Shown: positions 39,021 through 46,861 of the stretch, one piece after another
How positions within the stretch are numbered: position 1 is the stretch's first letter
How the letters are laid out: each line of letters opens with the position of its first letter
Source: Defluviicoccus sp.
GTDB lineage: Bacteria > Pseudomonadota > Alphaproteobacteria > MPNO01
DNA length: 46,861 nt
Reading direction: 5' to 3'
Assembly (NCBI GenBank): GCA_028820505.1
Contig: JAPPIT010000119.1
Location: forward strand, 1 to 46,861
The notes under the pieces: generated by a model
Told to the model about the DNA's origin: nothing
What the model saw: the letters and a program-made list of their open reading frames with translations, nothing else
Database searches by the model: none
Program-made: the position numbers and the translations under genes

Positions 39021-41423
39021 GTGCGCCGCTCGAAGCAAGAGCCGAAGCCCCGCATAGAGTCGCGCCTCGGCGGCTGGGCGATCGATCTGCGGTGGCCGAT
39101 CGTCGCCGTCACCCTGGTTATGGCCGGGATCGCGGCGAGCGGCACTGCGTTTCTGGAGTTCTCGGCCGACGACCGGATCTACTTCTCCAAAGACAATCCT
39201 CAACTCCTCGCAAGCGAGGCGATGGAGAGCACTTACGGCGAGACCAGCAACGTATTCTTCGCGGTCGCGCCCGAGGACCGCGACGCCACTTCCGCCCCCG
39301 CGCTGGAGGCCGCCCTCTGGCTAACCGAACGAGCCTGGCAAATTCCGTACGCCACCCGCGTCGACTCGCTCACCAACTTCCAACACAGCTCGGCCGACGG
39401 TGACGACATTCTGATCCGCGATCTCGTGGACGGCACCGCTCCTGACGATGCCTACCGGCGGTCCCGGATTCGCGCGATCGCACTGGCCGAGCCGCTGCTC
39501 GCGGGGCGCCTGATCGCGCGCGACGGCGGGGTCAGCGGCGTCAACGTCACCGTCGCGCTGCCGGGCGAGGACGAAATGCGCGAAGGGTCGCGGGTCGCCG
39601 AGTTCTCCTACGGGCTCGCCGACCGGGTCCGCGAGCGTTTCCCGGGTATCGACGTGCGCGTGACCGGCCTGGTGATCTTCAACCAGGCGTTCATGCAGGT
39701 TTCGCTGCGCGATCTCCAGATCCTGGTCCCGGCGAGCTTCGCGGCAATGACGTTGATGCTGTTGTTCCTGACGGGAGGACTCGGCGGGACATTCGCGATC
39801 ATGCTCGTTGTCGCGCTGTCGGTGATGGCCGCGGTGGGTCTCGGCGGTTGGGTAGGGCTGCCGATGACGGCGCCTTCAGCCATTGCGCCGGTCGTCGTGC
39901 TCACGGTCGCGATCGCCAGCTGCGTCCACATCTTCTCGAGCCTCGTCCACCACATGCAGAGCGATGCGTCCCGCGCGCCGGCAGACCGGGGTGCGGGTGC
40001 GCCGGTTCCGTCTCCTGGCGACCACGAACTCAAGCGCATCGCGATCGTCGAGGCGATGCGGATTAATCTTCAGCCCGTCTTCCTCGCCTGCCTGACCACG
40101 GCGCTCGGCTTCCTGAGCATGAACTTCTCCGAAGTCCCGCCGCTCCGCCATCTGGGTACCTTCGTCGCGTTCGGGGTCGGCGCGGCGTTCGCGCTGTCCG
40201 TGACCTTCCTGCCGGCGCTGCTTTCGCTGCTGCCGATCCGGGTGCGCGCGGCCGGAGACCGCCGCGATGCCGCGATGGCCGCGCTCGGCGAGTTCGTGAT
40301 CCGCCGGCGCCACGCGCTGGGGTGGGGGTTCGGCGTGATCGTAATCGCCCTCGTCGCCTCGATCCCCCGCAACGAGCTGAACGACGTCTTCCTCCACTAT
40401 TTCGACGAGAGCATCGAGTTTCGCCGCGACGCGGAGTTCACCGTCGAGAACCTCACCGGTCTCTACACCATGGAATACGCGCTCGCCTCGGATGAGTCGG
40501 GAGGCATCGTCGACCCCGGCTACCTCGCCGACGTCGCGGCGTTCGCCGAGTGGTACCGGGCACAGCCCGAAACGATCCACGTCAACGTCATCACCGATAC
40601 CTTCCGGCGGCTCAACATGAGCATGCATGGCGACGACCCGGCCGAATATCGGCTGCCGGCGAGCCACGACCTGGCCGCGCAGTATCTGCTCCTCTACGAG
40701 ATATCGCTCCCCGCCGGTCTCGATCTCAACAACCAGATCGACGTCGACAAGTCGGCCACCCGGATGACGGTGGCGACGCGGACGCTGTCCTCGAACGAGG
40801 TGATCGCGCTCGATCGGCGCGCATTGCAGTGGCTGGCCGACCGCGCGCCGAACATCGTCGGTGCCGAGAGCGCCGGCGGCACCCTGATGTTCGCCTATCT
40901 CGGGCGGCGCAACATCGTCGCGATGCTGCTCGGGACCACGATCGCCCTGGTCGGGATTTCCCTCGTCCTGATACTCGCGCTGCGGTCGTTGCGTCTCGGG
41001 CTCGCGAGCCTGGTCCCGAACCTGGTTCCGGGCGCGCTGGGCTTCGGAATCTGGGGCCTGACGGTGGGCGAGGTGGGGGTCTCGCTCTCGATGGTGTCGG
41101 CCATGACGCTGGGTATCGTGGTCGACGACACGGTGCACTTCCTGAGCAAGTACCGGCGCGCCCGGCGCGAGCTCGGATGCGCGTCGCCCGATGCGGTGCG
41201 GGTCGCGTTCCGCACCGTGGGCCGGGCCCTGCTCACGACCTCCCTGGTTCTGGTGGCGGGCTTCGTGGTGGTCAGCCTCTCCAGCTTCGAACTCAACGCC
41301 GGGATGGGCAAGCTCACCGCGCTGGTCATCGCCCTGGCCCTGTTCGCCGATTTTTTCCTGCTGCCCCCGCTGCTTATGAAGATCGACAAGGGCCCGGGCG
41401 AGAGCGCGTCCGCCGGACCTTGA
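39021..41423 (+). CDS. RND superfamily (MMPL-type) exporter
   Basis: An 800-residue inner-membrane protein with the two-repeat RND topology. One helix at about 20-45 is followed by a large external loop, five more helices (from about 230), then a second helix-loop-five-helix half. The charged TM signature GIVVDDTVHFLSKYRRARRE near residue 705 is typical of predicted RND exporters of the MMPL class and hopanoid or lipid transporters. GTG 39021 has GGAGG six bases upstream. No membrane-fusion or outer-membrane partner is adjacent. Forty-eight bases separate it from the hydroxylase genes, so it may export or import a hydrophobic substrate or product of that enzyme. Confidence 0.88.
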   Translation: MRRSKQEPKPRIESRLGGWAIDLRWPIVAVTLVMAGIAASGTAFLEFSADDRIYFSKDNPQLLASEAMESTYGETSNVFFAVAPEDRDATSAPALEAALWLTERAWQIPYATRVDSLTNFQHSSADGDDILIRDLVDGTAPDDAYRRSRIRAIALAEPLLAGRLIARDGGVSGVNVTVALPGEDEMREGSRVAEFSYGLADRVRERFPGIDVRVTGLVIFNQAFMQVSLRDLQILVPASFAAMTLMLLFLTGGLGGTFAIMLVVALSVMAAVGLGGWVGLPMTAPSAIAPVVVLTVAIASCVHIFSSLVHHMQSDASRAPADRGAGAPVPSPGDHELKRIAIVEAMRINLQPVFLACLTTALGFLSMNFSEVPPLRHLGTFVAFGVGAAFALSVTFLPALLSLLPIRVRAAGDRRDAAMAALGEFVIRRRHALGWGFGVIVIALVASIPRNELNDVFLHYFDESIEFRRDAEFTVENLTGLYTMEYALASDESGGIVDPGYLADVAAFAEWYRAQPETIHVNVITDTFRRLNMSMHGDDPAEYRLPASHDLAAQYLLLYEISLPAGLDLNNQIDVDKSATRMTVATRTLSSNEVIALDRRALQWLADRAPNIVGAESAGGTLMFAYLGRRNIVAMLLGTTIALVGISLVLILALRSLRLGLASLVPNLVPGALGFGIWGLTVGEVGVSLSMVSAMTLGIVVDDTVHFLSKYRRARRELGCASPDAVRVAFRTVGRALLTTSLVLVAGFVVVSLSSFELNAGMGKLTALVIALALFADFFLLPPLLMKIDKGPGESASAGP

Positions 41424-41471
41424 CCCGCCCCGCCGCGATGGGGAAGTTGCGCCGCCGGTAGAGGGGCGGGA

Positions 41472-42350
41472 ATGAAAGCGGCTGAGTTCGACTATATCCG
41501 GGCCGACAGCGTGGCGGCGGCGTGCGCGGCGCTCGCGGCCGCCGGGCCCGGCGAGGAGCGCAAGATCATCGCCGGCGGGCAGACGCTGGTGCCGCTGATG
41601 GCGATGCGTCTCGCGCGCCCTGCCCTGCTGGTCGACATCGACGGGATACCGGGTCTCGACGGCATCGAAGCGCGTGACAGTTATGTCGCCATAGGCGCGA
41701 TGACCCGACAGCGCGCGGCCGAGCTCTCCCCGGCGGTCCGCGACGCCGTCCCCCTGCTCGCCAGGGCGCTGCGTTTCGTGGGCCACGTGCAGACCCGCAA
41801 CAGGGGAACCGTCGGCGGCAGCCTGGTTCACGGCGATCCCTCGGCGGAGATACCGCTCGCCGCCGTCGCGCTGGACGCCGAGCTGGAGGCGGAAGCGACC
41901 GGCGGAAAGCGCACATACGCCGCCGCCTCCTTCTTCGAGGGACCGATGGTCACCGCCATCGCCCCGGACGAATGCCTGGTCGAGGCCCGGTTCCCGGTGT
42001 GGAACGGAGGGCGGATCGGCGCCGGCTTCCAGGAGGTCGCCTCGCGCCGGGGCGATTTCGCCATCGTCGCCGCGGCGGCGCAGGTGGCGCTCGACGGCGG
42101 CGGGACCTGCACCCGAATCGCGGCCGCGCTCGGCGGCGTCGCGCCCGGACCGGTCAGGATCGCGGCGCTGGAAGACGCGCTCGCGGGAACCCGGCTCGAA
42201 GACGGCGCGATCGACGCGGCGCTCGCGTCGGTGGGCGGCGCCATCGAGCCCGACGACGATCTGCACGCGACCGCCGCCTATCGCGGGCGCGTGGCGGAGG
42301 TCCTGCTGGGGCGCGCGATCCGCGAAGCGCGGGACGAGGCCCGGGCATGA
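41472..42350 (+). CDS. FAD-binding subunit of a molybdenum hydroxylase
   Basis: A 292-residue CoxM-type subunit. FAD motifs are AGGQTLVPLMAMRLARP (about 34-50) and NRGTVGGSLVHGDPSAEIPLA (109-129). Unlike the FAD subunit at 2217-3185 it has no cysteine insert, so it should be an ordinary hydroxylase component passing electrons from the iron-sulfur subunit to an acceptor. Its stop overlaps the start of the next gene (ATGA). Confidence 0.92.
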   Translation: MKAAEFDYIRADSVAAACAALAAAGPGEERKIIAGGQTLVPLMAMRLARPALLVDIDGIPGLDGIEARDSYVAIGAMTRQRAAELSPAVRDAVPLLARALRFVGHVQTRNRGTVGGSLVHGDPSAEIPLAAVALDAELEAEATGGKRTYAAASFFEGPMVTAIAPDECLVEARFPVWNGGRIGAGFQEVASRRGDFAIVAAAAQVALDGGGTCTRIAAALGGVAPGPVRIAALEDALAGTRLEDGAIDAALASVGGAIEPDDDLHATAAYRGRVAEVLLGRAIREARDEARA

Positions 42351-42832
42351 CCGCCAGGGACATCTCGCTCACCGTCAACGGAGAGATCCGCCGCGCGAAC
42401 GTCATGCCGCGCATGACGCTGGTCGACCTGCTGCGCGACGTGCTGGGGCTGACCGGCACCCATATCGGCTGCGAGCACGGGGTCTGCGGCGCCTGCTCGA
42501 TCCTGCTCGACGGCGTGCCGGTCCGGTCCTGCCTGATCTTCGCCGTCCAGGCGGACGGCCATGAAGTGACCACGGTGGAAGGGCTCGCCGACGGGGACGG
42601 CGAGATCGGCGACCTCCAGGACGCGTTCTGGGAGTGCCACGCCATGCAGTGCGGCTACTGCACGCCGGGGATGCTGATTGCCGGCCACGCGCTGCTCGCC
42701 GAGAACCCCGCGCCGGATACCGGGGAGATCCGCGAGGCGATCTCGGGCAATCTCTGCCGCTGCACCGGCTACACCCAGATCGTCGAGGCGATCGCGCTCT
42801 GCGCGGCGCGGCGCCGGGAGGGCGAAGGGTGA
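42347..42832 (+). CDS. 2Fe-2S subunit of a molybdenum hydroxylase
   Basis: A 161-residue CoxS-type subunit with two clusters: Cys42, Cys47, Cys50 and Cys62 (GCEHGVCGACSI), and Cys102, Cys105, Cys137 and Cys139 (QCGYCTPGM and CRCTGY). It is translationally coupled on both sides, overlapping the FAD subunit by ATGA and the large subunit by GTGA. Confidence 0.94.
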   Translation: MTARDISLTVNGEIRRANVMPRMTLVDLLRDVLGLTGTHIGCEHGVCGACSILLDGVPVRSCLIFAVQADGHEVTTVEGLADGDGEIGDLQDAFWECHAMQCGYCTPGMLIAGHALLAENPAPDTGEIREAISGNLCRCTGYTQIVEAIALCAARRREGEG

Positions 42833-45237
42833 GCGGGCACGGCGCCAATTACCGCTACGTCTCGCGCAAACGCCGCACCAAGGAGGACAGGCGCTTCATC
42901 GCCGGCAAGGGCCGCTTCGCGGCGGACATCGCGGTGCCCGGCATGAAGCACGTCGCCCTGGTGGCGAGCCCCCACCCGCGCGCCAATATCCTGTCCATCG
43001 ACGCGACCCGCGCGCTGGAGAGCCCGGGCGTGCACGCGGTGCTGACGGGGGACGAGCTCGCGGCGGAGACCGCGCCGCTGTTCAACGGGCTCGACATCCC
43101 CGAGGTGAAGTGGTTCCCGCTGGCGGTCGGGATGAGCCGCTATGCCGGCGAATGGGTGGCCGCCGTGGTCGCCGACTCGCGCTATCTCGCCGAGGACGCG
43201 GCCGAACTGGTCGAGGTCGACTACGAACCGCTGCCGGCGGCGGTCGAGATCGAGTCCCTGCTGGAGCCCGACTCGCCGCTCGTCCATCCCGGGCACGGCA
43301 GCAACGTGCTGGTGCGCAAGACTTTCGAATGGGGGCCGGTCGAGGCGGATTTCGCGAAGTCGGAGCGGACGCTCACCTACCGCGCGCGCTGGGGCCGTTC
43401 GTCGACGGTCCCCATCGAGACCTTCGGCGTGGTGTCGCGATGGGACCCGATCCGCGAGATTCTCGACGTCTGGGCGTCGATCCAGATGCCCAACTACCAG
43501 GAGCAGATCGCCAATTCGCTCGGGATCCCGACCAATTCGATCCGCGTCCACAACGACGTCGACGTGGGCGGCAGCTACGGCGTCAAGCGCGGCATCAAGC
43601 ACACGGTGATAACCGCCTATCTCGCACGCAAGCTGGGCATGCCGGTGCGGCTGATCGAGGACCGGCTCGACAACATGTCGGGCGGCGACGCGCACGGGCC
43701 GGACCGGCTGTTCGACGTGACGCTCGCCTTCGACGGCGACGGCACGATCCGCTCGATGAAGCTCCGCGCGATCGACGACGTCGGCGCCTATCCCGGGCGC
43801 GGCCCGCTCCAGCTCGGCAAGCCGATCACCGCGCTGGTCGGCCCCTACCGGCTCTCCAGCGTCGCCTACGAGGCGATCTCGGTGACCTCGAACAAGACCG
43901 GCCAGGTGCCGGTCAGGGGGTTCGGCCAGTCGCCGACCAACTTCATGATCGAGACCGGCATCGACCTCGTCGCCCGGCGTCTCGGCATCGACCGGATCGA
44001 ACTCCGCCGCCGCAACCTGATCCGGAGCGACGAGTTCCCCTGGCGCATCCCGACCGGCACCGAGTACGACTCGGGCGACTACCACGCGGTGCTGGCGAAG
44101 GCGCTCGCGCTCGCCGACTACGACGCCCTGGTCGCGCGGCGCGACGCGGCGCGCGCGGCGGGCAGGCTGGCCGGGATCGGCATCGCCGCCTGCCTGGAGC
44201 CCGGCGGCGGCAACAACATTTTCGAGCAGTTGCTGAACGAGAAGCTGGAAATCACCACCTTCGTCGAATCCTGCCTGATGCGCGTCGACATGCACGGCCA
44301 CGTGACCGCGGTGATGTCGACCACCACCTCGGGCCAGGGGCACGAGACGCTGATCGCCACCATCGCCGGCGAGGAGCTGGAGCGCGACCCCGACACGATC
44401 CGCGTGACCCATGCCGATTCGCTGGAGGCGCTGCCGACGCGAAGCCCGGTGGCGAGCCGGATGGCGATCGTGCTCGGCGGCGCGACCTCGGAAGCCGCGC
44501 GCAAGATTCGCGCCAAGATGGTCCGGATCGCCGCCCACAATCTCGGCGTCGGCGAGGACCGGGTGGAGTACCAGGCGGGCACGTTCTTCGTCCGGGGCGA
44601 GCCCGCGCGCAAGCTGGAATGGAACGAGATCGCCTCGATCGCGCACCGCCAGTTCCACCGCCTGCCGCCCGGCGCCGAGCCGTGCCTGCAGGAATTCTCG
44701 GTGCTGCAGGTGCCGGGCGCCTCGGGCCAGTTGCCGAACGAGAAGAAGGAGATCCAGCTCTACCCGTGCTTCTCCTTCCAGGCGCACATCCCCTATGTCG
44801 AGATCGATCCGGGCACCGGCAAGGTCGAGGTGCTCGACTACGCCATCGGCCACGACTGCGGCACGGTCATCAACCCCGACATCGTGCGCGGCATGATTGT
44901 CGGCGGGCTTGCGCACGGCGTCGGCGCGGCGCTCTACGAGAAATTCGCCTATGACGGGGACGGGCAGTTCCTCTCCGGCTCCTTCGTCGACTACCTCCTG
45001 CCTTCGTCGCACGAGATCCCCATCGTCAGGGACGTCGAGCACTGCACGCCCTCGCCCAGGACCTCGCTCGGCCAGAAGGGCTCCGGCGAGGGCGGCTATC
45101 TCGGCGCGCCGGCGGCGGTGGCGAGCGCCGTGAACGACGCGCTGGCGCCGCTCGGCATAAGTCTCTCCGAGCTTCCCATGCGGCTCTGCGATATCGAGGC
45201 GGCCATTCACGAGAAACGAACGGAGCGGAACGGATGA
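42829..45237 (+). CDS. Molybdopterin-binding subunit of a molybdenum hydroxylase
   Basis: An 802-residue large subunit. It has the hammerhead start KEDRRFIAGKGRFAADIAVPG, then GGSYGVKRGIKH, the substrate loop VPVRGFGQSPTNF, STTTSGQGHETLIA, and the catalytic-glutamate loop GQKGSGEGGYLGAP. The loop lacks the CO dehydrogenase signature, so an aldehyde, heteroaromatic or other carbon centre is the likely substrate. GTG 42829 overlaps the small-subunit stop. The order M-S-L followed by an amidohydrolase suggests hydroxylation then hydrolysis. Confidence 0.92.
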   Translation: MSGHGANYRYVSRKRRTKEDRRFIAGKGRFAADIAVPGMKHVALVASPHPRANILSIDATRALESPGVHAVLTGDELAAETAPLFNGLDIPEVKWFPLAVGMSRYAGEWVAAVVADSRYLAEDAAELVEVDYEPLPAAVEIESLLEPDSPLVHPGHGSNVLVRKTFEWGPVEADFAKSERTLTYRARWGRSSTVPIETFGVVSRWDPIREILDVWASIQMPNYQEQIANSLGIPTNSIRVHNDVDVGGSYGVKRGIKHTVITAYLARKLGMPVRLIEDRLDNMSGGDAHGPDRLFDVTLAFDGDGTIRSMKLRAIDDVGAYPGRGPLQLGKPITALVGPYRLSSVAYEAISVTSNKTGQVPVRGFGQSPTNFMIETGIDLVARRLGIDRIELRRRNLIRSDEFPWRIPTGTEYDSGDYHAVLAKALALADYDALVARRDAARAAGRLAGIGIAACLEPGGGNNIFEQLLNEKLEITTFVESCLMRVDMHGHVTAVMSTTTSGQGHETLIATIAGEELERDPDTIRVTHADSLEALPTRSPVASRMAIVLGGATSEAARKIRAKMVRIAAHNLGVGEDRVEYQAGTFFVRGEPARKLEWNEIASIAHRQFHRLPPGAEPCLQEFSVLQVPGASGQLPNEKKEIQLYPCFSFQAHIPYVEIDPGTGKVEVLDYAIGHDCGTVINPDIVRGMIVGGLAHGVGAALYEKFAYDGDGQFLSGSFVDYLLPSSHEIPIVRDVEHCTPSPRTSLGQKGSGEGGYLGAPAAVASAVNDALAPLGISLSELPMRLCDIEAAIHEKRTERNG

Positions 45238-46220
45238 TCATCGACACCCACTCGCACCACGTCCCGGAAGCGATGCTGGACGATCTGGTCAGCGGCGCGG
45301 CTTCCTTTCCCTCGGTCGAGCTCCTGGCCGAGGACGGCAGGTACCGCCTCGCCTTCGCGGGCGGGACGCCGACGCGGCCGGTCATGCCCGGCCTCAGGGC
45401 GGTGGAGCCCCGGCTCGCCTGGATGGAAGAGCAGTCGGTCGACCGCCAGGTCTGCGCGGGCTGGCTCGATTCCTTCGGCTACGGCATCCCGTCCGACGAG
45501 GGACTCGCCTGGAGCCGCTTCGTCAACGCGCACCTGAAGCGCGCGGCGGGCGACAATGCGGGCTTCCTGCCGCTCGCGACCGTGCCGCTGCAGGACGGCG
45601 AGACCGCCGCCCGGGCGTTGGAGGAAGCAATGTCGGAGGGGTTCTCGGGCGCCATGATCGGCACCCAGCCCAAGGGCGGCGCTGGCAAGCTCGACGACCC
45701 CGACCTCGATCCGTTCTGGCAGGCCGCCTCCGACCTCGGCGCGACGCTCTACATCCACCCGATGTTCGGCAGCGACGACGACCGGCTGCACGATTTCGGC
45801 ATGATGAACGCGGTCGGCCGGGTCACCGACGAGACCATCGCGGTCGCGCGGCTGCTCTATGCCGGGCACATGTTCCGTTTCCCCGGCATGAACCTCGTGC
45901 TCTCGCTCGGCGGCGCGGCGCTCCCCTATATCCTGGGGCGGATCTGCAAGAACCACGCCGAGGACGATCGGCTCGCCTTCGACCCGCGCGAGGGGCTCAA
46001 GCGGATGTATTTCGACTCGATCGTCTACGACCCGCCGGCGCTCCGCTACCTGATCGATCTGGTCGGCGCGGACCGGGTGGTGCTGGGCTCCGACTACCCG
46101 TTCTCCATCGGCGACCTGGAGCCGTCGCGCGTGGTGCGCGAATCGAATCTCGGCGAGGCGGCGACCGAGGCCATCCTCGGCGGCACCGCCGCGCGGCTGT
46201 TCGGGGTGGGAAGCGCGTAG
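45234..46220 (+). CDS. Amidohydrolase family 2 protein, ACMSD-like
   Basis: A 328-residue TIM-barrel enzyme with the metal motif DTHSHHVPEAM (His6 and His8), a His in LYIHPMFG near residue 177, and the acidic GSDYPFSIGDLEP near residue 285. This is the pattern of aminocarboxymuconate-semialdehyde decarboxylase and related decarboxylases and hydrolases. It overlaps the hydroxylase large subunit by ATGA, so it probably processes that enzyme's product. A relic of a marR-thioesterase junction follows directly after it. Confidence 0.88.
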   Translation: MIIDTHSHHVPEAMLDDLVSGAASFPSVELLAEDGRYRLAFAGGTPTRPVMPGLRAVEPRLAWMEEQSVDRQVCAGWLDSFGYGIPSDEGLAWSRFVNAHLKRAAGDNAGFLPLATVPLQDGETAARALEEAMSEGFSGAMIGTQPKGGAGKLDDPDLDPFWQAASDLGATLYIHPMFGSDDDRLHDFGMMNAVGRVTDETIAVARLLYAGHMFRFPGMNLVLSLGGAALPYILGRICKNHAEDDRLAFDPREGLKRMYFDSIVYDPPALRYLIDLVGADRVVLGSDYPFSIGDLEPSRVVRESNLGEAATEAILGGTAARLFGVGSA

Positions 46221-46226
46221 CCGGTA

Positions 46227-46360
46227 CGGAGGAGACCGAGACCCTGCCGGCCCTCCTGCGCCGGATCAACGCCGGATCCGCGGCATCGGCGGCTCCGGAA
46301 TGAAGACCTGGCGCGGCGGGCATCGTCTACGACCCGCGCCCATGTCCGGTTCGACGGGAA
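46227..46360 (+). pseudogene. Relic of a marR-thioesterase gene junction
   Basis: This stretch aligns with 6715-6865, the end of marR and the start of the thioesterase gene. A 20-base block CGGAGGAGACCGAGACCCTG is identical, and the frame still reads EETETLPALLRRINAG against EETETLLALLRRVNAS. The GAATGAAGACCTGGCGCG block keeps the overlapping stop and start. The thioesterase part then lacks about 35 bases and is frameshifted: AGIVYDPR remains in another frame where the intact gene has AAGIVFYPH. The rest of both genes is gone. It follows an amidohydrolase gene, so an intact pair probably once closed this operon. Confidence 0.85.
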
Positions 46361-46390
46361 GGCGTCGAATGCCGGCCCTTCCTTACCTTC

Positions 46391-46424
46391 CCCCCTCCCG
46401 CTCGCGGGAGAGGCCGGGGGAGGG
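46391..46424. terminator. GC-rich hairpin, possible bidirectional terminator
   Basis: CTCCCG (46395-46400) and CGGGAG (46405-46410) form a stem with a CTCG loop, within a wider run of C-rich then G-rich sequence (CCCCCTCCCG ... GGGGGAGGG). It lies between the pseudogene and the convergent 63-aa gene. Without a T-tract its role as a terminator is uncertain; similar C/G-rich palindromes are frequent between genes of Alphaproteobacteria. Confidence 0.35.
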
Positions 46425-46433
46425 CGTGCGCTG

Positions 46434-46625
46434 CTACCGCGTGAAGACCAGCAGGAGGGCGAGGAAGCCGAGGACGATGGCGGCGGTCGACAGCGCGCCG
46501 CGGAGCCAGCGCGCCGATGTCTCGCGGCGTTCGACCAGGGCGCGGAGCTCGGCCACCTCCTCGCGCGTCGCCATCGTCTCCTCGATCCGGGCGACGCGCT
46601 CCTGGAGGTCGGGCGTGCGCGGCAC
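46434..46625 (-). CDS. Small coiled-coil, tail-anchored membrane protein
   Basis: A 63-residue protein. Residues about 6-40 form a charged amphipathic helix (LQERVARIEETMATREEVAEL) likely to be a coiled coil, followed by a C-terminal membrane helix (GALSTAAIVLGFLALLLVF). GTG 46625 is preceded by AGGAGG that overlaps the stop of the upstream gene, showing coupling. I do not recognise a family with a known role. Confidence 0.7.
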   Translation of the reverse strand: MPRTPDLQERVARIEETMATREEVAELRALVERRETSARWLRGALSTAAIVLGFLALLLVFTR

Positions 46626-46633
46626 GGGCCCTC

Positions 46634-46861
46634 CTAGAACAGCCGCACGAAGCTCAGCTCACCGAAGATACGGTCGTAGCCGTGGAGCTGGGCGTTCGAG
46701 GTCCGCTCCTCGGTCACAACCGAGGCCTGCGGGCTGAACCCCAGCACGGTGACCGCGCGGTTGTGGACGTTGAGCCTCAATATCCGGGTGAGGTCCCGCC
46801 GCTCCCCGCCGCCTGTTGTCTCCCGGTCTAACCGGGTAGGAGACTGGCGATTTTTGTCGGT
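46634..46861 (-). CDS. 3' end of an unidentified gene, cut by the window edge
   Basis: An open minus-strand frame runs from the right edge to a TAG at 46636-46634 and encodes about 75 residues. The readable end includes ILRLNVHNRAVTVLGFSP and finishes YDRIFGELSFVRLF. A terminal phenylalanine after alternating hydrophobic residues is a feature of outer-membrane beta-barrels, so a barrel protein is possible but unproven. Its stop overlaps the ribosome site of the 63-aa gene, supporting that it is a real coding region. Confidence 0.6.
   Translation of the reverse strand, partial: TDKNRQSPTRLDRETTGGGERRDLTRILRLNVHNRAVTVLGFSPQASVVTEERTSNAQLHGYDRIFGELSFVRLF

Overview
The window looks like a GC-rich alphaproteobacterial chromosome, probably of a Rhodospirillales-like lineage. 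This rests on GC-rich third codon positions, a two-subunit glycyl-tRNA synthetase next to pyruvate phosphate dikinase, a TRAP-type binding protein, many molybdenum-hydroxylase and short catabolic genes, and REP-like palindromes of a kind common in that class. I cannot name the species. I see no rRNA, tRNA, CRISPR array, intact transposase or phage gene.

Left end (1-6.0 kb): about 440 gene-free bases hold REP repeats, two strong dyads and a perfect 16-bp parS sequence. Two further parS-like sites lie inside genes at 1.5 and 5.7 kb. A minus-strand operon follows: 2Fe-2S, molybdopterin and FAD subunits of a 4-hydroxybenzoyl-CoA-reductase-like enzyme, an alpha/beta hydrolase and an enoyl-CoA hydratase. 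The FAD subunit carries the extra four-cysteine insert of the benzoyl-CoA-forming enzymes. Divergent from it (6.3-8.1 kb) are a MarR regulator, a 4-hydroxybenzoyl-CoA thioesterase homologue and an EamA transporter. The divergent promoter region contains a clear dyad.

Middle-left (8.1-21.3 kb): a TbpB-like lipoprotein; an orphan TRAP binding protein; an amidohydrolase plus SDR pair; a protein-repair locus (pcm divergent from a small membrane protein and msrP, with no msrQ); and a five-gene minus-strand operon (acuI-like reductase, Sel1-repeat protein, two acyl-CoA-dehydrogenase-fold monooxygenases, and an orphan CoxL-type subunit).

Housekeeping block (21.5-28.0 kb): ygfZ, ppdK, glyS and glyQ. 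A lone Rieske oxygenase lies just upstream of glyQ.

Right half (29-46.9 kb): an arylsulfotransferase-like protein plus cupin; a GST; an amidohydrolase/epimerase/GNAT operon divergent from a DHDPS-family aldolase; a cyclase/BKACE/dihydroxyphthalate-decarboxylase-like operon; then an RND exporter followed by a complete M-S-L molybdenum hydroxylase and an amidohydrolase. Immediately after this operon lies a decayed copy of the marR-thioesterase junction found at 6.7 kb. The window ends with a 63-aa membrane protein and the 3' end of an unidentified minus-strand gene.

The overall theme is degradation of aromatic or heterocyclic acids and CoA thioesters, punctuated by two related REP families that share one sequence frame.
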